Under the pieces are notes generated by a model that had not been told where the DNA came from, did not search any database, and saw nothing but the letters and a program-made list of their open reading frames with translations. Shown piece after piece: positions 58,523 through 64,000 of a DNA stretch of 64,000 bases. Both the position numbers and the translations under genes were made by a program. The first letter of the stretch is position 1. The number at the start of each line of letters is the position of its first letter. Source of the stretch: Pseudomonadota bacterium (GTDB lineage Bacteria > Pseudomonadota > Alphaproteobacteria > UBA9655); the NCBI GenBank assembly GCA_018242065.1, contig JAFECQ010000003.1:62001-126000 (forward strand), written 5' to 3'.

Positions 58523-60370
58523 ATGAATTCATTAAACTTAAAGGCCTTTCTCACAACTACGGCTTTTGCTTTTCTTGCTACGTCTTGTCTTTTTTCTTTC
58601 GCTTTTGCGGGGAGCTCTGAGGATAGGGATGCATTTATCCCTGTACCATCCACTCCTGTCCTCAAAAGAGAAGCTGAAGAAGATAAAAATTCTTCTAAAA
58701 GAATCAAATTGTCTCCTCCCGAAAAATTCGATATTGGCGAGGCCTTAGTCGCTTTGCCAGACACAGCAATATATGTGCTCTCCACATTTTTGAATCCTGT
58801 TGAGTGTTTTAACCTTGCTTTAACTTGTAAAGCCTTAGGAAAGCATTTGCCTCATCTTCCCATGTGGCAAAACCTTCTTGAGCGCAGTGGCCGAAGGAGC
58901 CCAGCTGATGATCCTGAAGGTTTTAAATGTTCTCCTGATGATTCTAAATTTTCTATTTTTCAACGACTACTAACTTACAGGGGTCGCGCTAATCTCAATT
59001 ACGCACAGTGGCTTCTTGCTTATGACTTAAATCGAAAGTTGGCTAAAAGGGAACTCAAGGAAATTCTCAAGACAGCGCAAAGCCCCCAATCGGTGCTTAC
59101 TTGCATTGGTCTTATGAAAAATTTTGACATAGGTGTCGAAAAGACTTTTATAGACGCGTTTGAAAAGATACCAATGCAGATTGGTGGTGGAATTCCACGT
59201 TACTTAAAATCTATTATGATTATAGATAATCCAGACGAATCGGACACACCAGAGGTCCGCGCTGCCTATAACCTTTTAGTTGCTATTAGTCAAAGCTCCT
59301 CAAGTCCAGTCGTTAAAGCTGAGGCTGATTATCATAGATCCAGAAGCAGATATTATGAGTTCATAAAAGAGGAGCTTCTCCCCGATCAAGAGGCTTACAC
59401 CTTGCTGGTTCAGTTAAGTCAAAACAAACACTTATCTCCATACTTAAGAGATCAAGTTAATTTTAGAAGAGCGCAGATGAGGTTTCAAAACCGTATAGGA
59501 GACGATCGTCTTTCCTTGTCTGACGTGTATGATTTGTTTACACAAGTAAGTCAAAGTCCAACCTTTCGTAAAAAATACAAGATCATAGCTAATTCTTGCC
59601 GAGCTCGGGTGAGGCTGAAAGATGACGTAGGGGATGATCGTCTTACTTTACTTGATGCTTATCGCTTGTTGGATGGGATACCTAAAGATAATTCACATTC
59701 GTACCTCAGACGCTATGCTGGTGCACTTCGCGCGACGATGAGATTTCGCAGCCTTATCGGAGACGATCTTCTTACCCTTTGCAAAGCTTATCACCTGTGG
59801 GAAGATCAATGCAGGAATGGGTCGATCTCTACCTGTTATTATACGGATTGCTCTATTGAATACGATGAAATCGTTGACTCTTCTGTGATCTATCAAATGT
59901 TGTTTACAGCCAGCCAAAACCCGGAATTAAGCCCAGCGGCGAAAGCTGAGACCGATTTTTGTAGGGCTGAGATGAGAGCTTATAAAAATATAGGAGACGA
60001 TCGTCTTTCTGCTCAGGAAGCCTATCAAATATTGCTTGAAGCTAGTCAAAACCCAGAATTGCCAATAGAAAGAGCTGAGGTCGATTTATGTAGGGCTCGG
60101 TTGAGAATTGATGCAGCCGTAGGAGATGAGCGTCTTACCGTCCAAGAGACCTATCGAATGTTGGATAAGATCATGAAAGAAGACGAAAAAGCGAGTATGG
60201 AAGCATTGTATTTAAGGGATGAGATGAAGGCAAACAGTGACATAGGGCCAGCTCTCTTGAACTCGGGTGATATCACGCCTTGGGAGGCAAATTTGCAGAA
60301 GTGGTACACAGGGCCTCGTGTAGTGATGAGTTGGTTCAAAAAGCCTCCAGAGCCTTCATGGGCCAATTAA
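58523..60370 (+). CDS. Secreted F-box protein with internal repeats, candidate host effector
   Basis: The ATG at 58523 gives 615 residues: a signal peptide (LKAFLTTTAFAFLATSCLFS, cleavage about 30), then a bipartite nuclear-localisation-like KR at 48-49 and KRIKL at 59-63. A eukaryotic-type F-box follows at about 76-121 (LPDTAIYVLSTFLNPVECFN and LALTCKALGKHLPHLPMW). The C-terminal half has five or six helical repeats of about 45-60 residues, each with a version of IGDDRLTL and AYxLL, and SQN plus RAxMR, recalling TPR/Sel1-like scaffolds. F-box proteins recruit Skp1-Cul1 ubiquitin ligases in eukaryotes; a role in the host is inferred. Confidence 0.75.
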   Translation: MNSLNLKAFLTTTAFAFLATSCLFSFAFAGSSEDRDAFIPVPSTPVLKREAEEDKNSSKRIKLSPPEKFDIGEALVALPDTAIYVLSTFLNPVECFNLALTCKALGKHLPHLPMWQNLLERSGRRSPADDPEGFKCSPDDSKFSIFQRLLTYRGRANLNYAQWLLAYDLNRKLAKRELKEILKTAQSPQSVLTCIGLMKNFDIGVEKTFIDAFEKIPMQIGGGIPRYLKSIMIIDNPDESDTPEVRAAYNLLVAISQSSSSPVVKAEADYHRSRSRYYEFIKEELLPDQEAYTLLVQLSQNKHLSPYLRDQVNFRRAQMRFQNRIGDDRLSLSDVYDLFTQVSQSPTFRKKYKIIANSCRARVRLKDDVGDDRLTLLDAYRLLDGIPKDNSHSYLRRYAGALRATMRFRSLIGDDLLTLCKAYHLWEDQCRNGSISTCYYTDCSIEYDEIVDSSVIYQMLFTASQNPELSPAAKAETDFCRAEMRAYKNIGDDRLSAQEAYQILLEASQNPELPIERAEVDLCRARLRIDAAVGDERLTVQETYRMLDKIMKEDEKASMEALYLRDEMKANSDIGPALLNSGDITPWEANLQKWYTGPRVVMSWFKKPPEPSWAN

Positions 60371-60611
60371 GTCGCCAATTTGGTTTGAGGTCATTTTTTC
60401 TTAATCTTTCTTCCTAAAGAAAAGATAACGAATTAAAGTTTCTTAGTAAGAAAGAAAATGAAAAGATAACCAGTTAGAACTGTTTAGACTTCACTGTAAA
60501 ATAGTTTGGTTTTTATCCCCTATCTTTGTCATAATGAGCCACACATCACGAATAAGTATAAAGAGGCTCCTCCATTGACTTTTATCGCAAATATGCTATA
60601 TTTATAATAAT

Positions 60612-60938
60612 ATGAAATGGCGCATCGAAATCCATCCGAAAGGAAAAGAAGAAATTGAAGCGTTATCATTGAAGATGAGAGCAAAACTTGAGCATATACT
60701 CAATCTTTTGCGGGATTATGGACCTTCATACGTGCATGAGCCCTATGTTAAACATTTGCAGAATAAACTATGGGAAATCCGTGTAAAGGATAAAGATGGT
60801 ATTGCAAGGATCATTTATGTTTTAGCTAACAAAAGAAGGATTGTGTTATTGCATGCTTTTATAAAAAAGACGCAGAAGACGCCAAAGGGAGCACTTGAAA
60901 TAGCAACGAGAAGGATACACGAGGTGGAAGATGAGTAA
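60612..60938 (+). CDS. RelE/HigB-type toxin
   Basis: Probable ribosome-dependent mRNA interferase. The 108 residues fit the phage-derived Gp49/HigB-like group: IHPKGKEEIEALSLKMRAKL, YVKHLQNKLWEIRVKDKDGIARIIYVL and ILLHAFIKKTQKTPKGALEIATRRI (given in parts; HAFIKKTQKTP is the diagnostic motif). It overlaps the following XRE antitoxin gene by 8 bp. The toxin-first order is characteristic of HigBA. Confidence 0.9.
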   Translation: MKWRIEIHPKGKEEIEALSLKMRAKLEHILNLLRDYGPSYVHEPYVKHLQNKLWEIRVKDKDGIARIIYVLANKRRIVLLHAFIKKTQKTPKGALEIATRRIHEVEDE

Positions 60939-61218
60939 AACTATCCCATTTGAAAAAATGACTGAAGAATGGAAAAAAAATTCAGAGTATAAGCAGGAAT
61001 ATGAGCGTCTCAAACCTGAATTTGAGGTTGCGCGAGAGTTAATTCATGCCCGCTCAAGAGCGCATTTAACTCAAGCTGAAGTAGCTAAACGTATGGGAAC
61101 GACGCAATCTGTGGTTGCTCGATTAGAAAGTGGAGCCAATTCAGCAAGCCTTAAAACATTAGAGAAATATGCTAAAGCTACGGGTAGTCATTTACATGTA
61201 AGGTTATCGACTCATTAA
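60931..61218 (+). CDS. HigA-type XRE antitoxin
   Basis: Cro/CI-like repressor and antitoxin (95 residues). The HTH is at about 42-85: RAHLTQAEVAKRMGTTQSVV then ARLESGANSASLKTLEKYA. The N-terminal 40 residues are charged and helical (toxin-binding side). The start lies inside the toxin gene; the pair has its own AT-rich upstream region (60371-60611). Confidence 0.9.
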   Translation: MSKTIPFEKMTEEWKKNSEYKQEYERLKPEFEVARELIHARSRAHLTQAEVAKRMGTTQSVVARLESGANSASLKTLEKYAKATGSHLHVRLSTH

Positions 61219-61287
61219 ACGACATTTTTTATAATGCAGCGTCAGTATCAAAATTACTTAGTCTTTTTTAGATATAGATAGGTCCAC

Positions 61288-62214
61288 ATGCTCACACCAC
61301 GAGAAAATTTAAAATTAATTGGTTATGAAAAAGAGCGCGACGCTTTTCTGAATGCCTTTCACTCAGACCGATTCTCTCATGCCTGGATTATAGCAGGGGC
61401 CTTTGGTAGCGGTAAGGCCACTTTTGCTTTTCACATGGCACGCTATATTTTATCTGGAAGACAAGATAAAAATACGATTTTTCTCGAAAATGACCCTTTG
61501 CACCGGCGTATTGTGGTTCAAAGTCATGCGGACTTATGGGTATTAGGGGATGAAGAAACTCGGGAAATTGGCGTTGAATCTGTTCGAAACCTCAATAACT
61601 TTTTAACCCAAACAGCAGGGGAGGGTGGTTGGCGTGTTATCATTGTTGATGGTGCAGAGGCCTTAAACCGTAATGCTGCAAATGCTCTTTTGAAACGTTT
61701 AGAAGAGCCGCCTCCTAAAACTGTTTTCTTTTTGATTACATCATCACCACGCCGCCTTTTAGCTACGATCAGGTCACGTTGTCAGCTACTTACTCTTGCC
61801 TCCTTAAAGGATGAGAATGTGAGAAACATTTTACAATCACAAGGAGTTTCTTCTTCCTTTAAAGAAGGAACCCCGGGGCAAATTATGCGATGTATGGAAG
61901 GGAAGGGACCTCAAATTCAAGAAGAACTTGAGAAAATTTTAGAAGGTGCCCCTACAGCTTCTTTTATTCGATCATATGGAGGCGATGAAACTTCATATGA
62001 ATTGATTGAGACTCTATTAAGAAATTTCCTTCATACTCATCTTTTGGCAAAGATTAATGAGAAAGCTTCGTTTTTTAAAGATGCTTCTATCGAACAAGCA
62101 CTTGCAATATATGAGAAAATAGAACAACTCTTTGATCAATGCCATAATGCACAACTTGACAAAAGAACAACGCTTCTTTGTGCTTTGGCAAGTTTAGAAA
62201 ATAGGAAGATATAA
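61288..62214 (+). CDS. holB: DNA polymerase III subunit delta'
   Basis: Clamp-loader AAA+ subunit. The 308 residues show a P-loop-like AGAFGSGKATFAFHMA (about 33-48), VIIVDGAEALNRNAANALLKRLEEPPPKT split as VIIVDGAEALNRNA and ALLKRLEEPPPKT, and the sensor SRC motif in LLATIRSRCQLL. C-terminal helical domain about 210-308. It overlaps metG by one base (TAATG), a common alphaproteobacterial pairing. Confidence 0.92.
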   Translation: MLTPRENLKLIGYEKERDAFLNAFHSDRFSHAWIIAGAFGSGKATFAFHMARYILSGRQDKNTIFLENDPLHRRIVVQSHADLWVLGDEETREIGVESVRNLNNFLTQTAGEGGWRVIIVDGAEALNRNAANALLKRLEEPPPKTVFFLITSSPRRLLATIRSRCQLLTLASLKDENVRNILQSQGVSSSFKEGTPGQIMRCMEGKGPQIQEELEKILEGAPTASFIRSYGGDETSYELIETLLRNFLHTHLLAKINEKASFFKDASIEQALAIYEKIEQLFDQCHNAQLDKRTTLLCALASLENRKI

Positions 62215-63737
62215 TGACCGTTCGTTACATAACCACACCTATTTATTATCTGAATGGAGAGCCTCACTTAGGGCATGTTTATACAACCATTGCAGGTGAT
62301 GTTTTGGCGCGCTATTGGCGCCTTGCAGGAGCAGAAGTCAAGTTTCTTACGGGAACAGATGAGCACGGTCAGAAGGTTGCGCAAGCTGCAGAAGTGGCCG
62401 GGGAATCTCCAAAAGAATACACGGACAAGCTTTCAAAACTTTTCTTGGAGATGACTAAAAAAATTAAAGCTTCACAAGATGTGTTTATGCGCACCACAGA
62501 AACACGCCATCATGAAGCCGCGCAAGCCCTTTGGAAAAAACTTGAAGATGCTGGGCAAATTTATAAAAGCACTTATGCAGGCTGGTATGCGGTGCGAGAT
62601 GAAGCCTATTACGATGAAGGCGAAATAGTCGAAGGAAAAGCACCAACGGGAGCACCGGTTGAGTGGATGGAAGAATCGTCATACTTTTTCCGCCTGTCTG
62701 CATGGGAGCGGCCTTTATTGGACTATTACGAAGCAAATCCTCAAGCCATTGCCCCTGTTGGACGTCGTAACGAAGTCTTAAGTTTTATAAAGGGAGGCTT
62801 AAGGGACCTTTCTATTTCGCGTACAAAATTCACATGGGGCGTTCCTATCTTAAGTGATCCTGAGCATGTCATGTATGTTTGGATTGATGCATTAACAAAT
62901 TATATTACAGCACTCGGATATTCAAAGGTAGAAGGAGAGGCATTTCAAACTTTCTGGCCTGAGGTCATTCACCTTATGGGTAAAGATATTTTGCGTTTTC
63001 ATGCTGTCTATTGGCCCGCTTTTTTAATGGCGGCGGGTTTAAGGCCTCCTAAACGTATTTTTGCTCACGGTTGGTGGACCCATGATGGCGAAAAAATGTC
63101 AAAATCATTAGGAAACGTTGTCGATCCTTTTAAGCTAATTGATACATTTGGTTTGGATTCTGTCCGCTATTTTCTCATGCGCGAAATTCCTTTTGGGCAA
63201 GATGGTGATTATTCTGATGCCGCTATGATCCAACGGATTAACAGCGACCTGGCCAATGACCTTGGAAACCTTGTCCAACGCGTTTTATCTTTTATTTATA
63301 AAAATGCTGAGGCTCAAATTCCACATCCGGATCAGCTTTTAGGAGAAGATCGTGAAATGCTTGCAAAAGCTGCACATTTGCACGACATCCTTCGAGATGA
63401 TATGGAAGCACAAGCTTTGCAAGTTTACTGTCAACATATCTGGGAGGTGATAGGGGACGCTAACCGTTATGTGGATGCTCAAAAACCGTGGTCATTAAAG
63501 AAATCTGAGAATCCTCAAGATCAGATTCGGATGAAAACAGTTCTCTATGTGTTAACAGAAGTGATTCGGCATGTCGCAATTTACATTCAACCCTTAATGC
63601 CAGATGCGGCTTCAAGAATTTTAGATCAATTGAATCAGGAAGACAGAAGTTTTGAAGCGCTTAAAATCCCGCTTAAGTCAGGCGTTTCATTGATGGAGCC
63701 TCAGCCTATTTTCCCGCGGGTTGAGAGCGATAAATAA
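62214..63737 (+). CDS. metG: Methionyl-tRNA synthetase
   Basis: Charges tRNA-Met. The 507 residues have HIGH as HLGH in YYLNGEPHLGHVYTT (about 14-20), the connective region without zinc cysteines (YAVRDEAYYDEGEIVEG), KMSKS in GEKMSKSLGNVVDPF (about 300) and an anticodon-binding helical domain (about 370-507). This is the shorter bacterial type without the C-terminal EMAP dimerisation domain. Coupled to holB. Confidence 0.95.
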   Translation: MTVRYITTPIYYLNGEPHLGHVYTTIAGDVLARYWRLAGAEVKFLTGTDEHGQKVAQAAEVAGESPKEYTDKLSKLFLEMTKKIKASQDVFMRTTETRHHEAAQALWKKLEDAGQIYKSTYAGWYAVRDEAYYDEGEIVEGKAPTGAPVEWMEESSYFFRLSAWERPLLDYYEANPQAIAPVGRRNEVLSFIKGGLRDLSISRTKFTWGVPILSDPEHVMYVWIDALTNYITALGYSKVEGEAFQTFWPEVIHLMGKDILRFHAVYWPAFLMAAGLRPPKRIFAHGWWTHDGEKMSKSLGNVVDPFKLIDTFGLDSVRYFLMREIPFGQDGDYSDAAMIQRINSDLANDLGNLVQRVLSFIYKNAEAQIPHPDQLLGEDREMLAKAAHLHDILRDDMEAQALQVYCQHIWEVIGDANRYVDAQKPWSLKKSENPQDQIRMKTVLYVLTEVIRHVAIYIQPLMPDAASRILDQLNQEDRSFEALKIPLKSGVSLMEPQPIFPRVESDK

Positions 63738-63750
63738 ATTATAACAAACG

Positions 63751-64000
63751 CTAAGAATCAACAGCTCCATCTTCAATACATGTTTTTACGAGCTTAACTG
63801 TATTTCTTATACCCTGCATTACCTTTGACCATGCCATCGTATGATATGGTCTTTTTTGATACCTTTCCAACAACTCTTGGAATCCCCAGCCTAATAACTT
63901 AACTCTTTCACTTTCGATCAAAGGATTCAAATCATCTTTTAATGCAGAAGTGAGATCAGATCTTGTTGCAAGAATTTGAGGCGCCATTGAAAGTTCTTCG
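63751..64000 (-). CDS. rnd: Probable ribonuclease D, C-terminal end, cut by window edge
   Basis: The reverse strand is open to the window edge. The visible 83 residues read EELSMAPQILATRSDL, then LLGWGFQELLERY, resembling the end of the HRDC region of RNase D (typical APxLxATRxDLxxL and LLxGWR). RNase D is a 3'-5' exonuclease in tRNA and stable RNA maturation. The catalytic DEDD domain lies beyond the window, so the call is probable only. Convergent with metG, 13 bp apart. Confidence 0.65.
   Translation of the reverse strand, partial: EELSMAPQILATRSDLTSALKDDLNPLIESERVKLLGWGFQELLERYQKRPYHTMAWSKVMQGIRNTVKLVKTCIEDGAVDS

Overview
The window reads as a chromosomal segment of a low-GC (about 40 %) alphaproteobacterium, most likely an intracellular or amoeba-associated one of the Holosporales/Paracaedibacter kind. 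The lineage is an inference from gene content. There is an hrcA-grpE-dnaK heat-shock operon, gatCAB, tmk-holB-metG style housekeeping, cydABX and hemN. Around these lie many lineage-specific secreted proteins, among them one with a eukaryotic-type F-box and a nuclear-localisation-like motif, and two Lys/Arg-rich proteins.

Layout. 1-7.5 kb: dnaK (partial), grpE, hrcA; divergent rph; a secreted protein; rnpB (RNase P RNA); ampD; uup. 7.6-8.3 kb: AbrB/PIN toxin-antitoxin pair. 8.4-10.5 kb: two tandem paralogous secreted proteins. 10.5-13.5 kb: acetoacetyl-CoA synthetase, rhodanese, TauE/SafE exporter. 13.6-19.2 kb: gatC-gatA-gatB, an orphan UgpB-like binding protein, an SCO1/SenC copper chaperone, a small acidic secreted protein. 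19.2-22.9 kb: an inverted pair of palindromic repeats, two basic secreted proteins, a glycosyltransferase, a hydrolase and tRNA-Ser(GCT).

22.9-46.8 kb is an integrated mobilizable element of about 23.8 kb. Its left end is the intact tRNA-Ser and its right end is a 62-bp copy of the 3' part of that tRNA. Near both ends lie paired TGGGACA motifs, probably integrase arm sites. Modules in order: tyrosine integrase plus an unknown coupled gene; HTH protein, Toprim/DUF3987 primase-helicase and a gene carrying iteron-like repeats; AbiE toxin-antitoxin; small genes, a TraC/TraD-like gene, a candidate oriT and a TraA relaxase-helicase. No type IV secretion or coupling-protein genes are present, so transfer would need a helper. 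The cargo (36-46.4 kb) looks like a metal/thiol-stress island: FAD oxidoreductase, CDP-alcohol phosphotransferase, mercury genes (merA, AhpD-like protein, merR, merT) with two divergent MerR-type operators, a LysR regulator, a bufferin-like RiPP operon (DUF2282-like precursor, DUF692/MNIO enzyme, DUF2063 partner, DoxX protein), a hydrolase-OsmC fusion and a TVP38 membrane protein.

46.8-64 kb returns to the chromosome: a secreted protein carrying a palindromic repeat in frame, cydA-cydB-cydX, hemN, a 2OG-Fe(II) oxygenase, a SulP transporter, rlpA, a D,D-carboxypeptidase, tmk, a second inverted repeat pair, the F-box protein, a RelE/HigA-type toxin-antitoxin pair, holB, metG and the end of a probable rnd.

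The most notable points are the bufferin-plus-mercury cargo on a tRNA-Ser element; palindromic repeats translated inside two genes (ampD and a secreted protein), as described for Rickettsia palindromic elements; the F-box candidate effector; and iteron-like repeats inside a coding sequence beside the element's primase.
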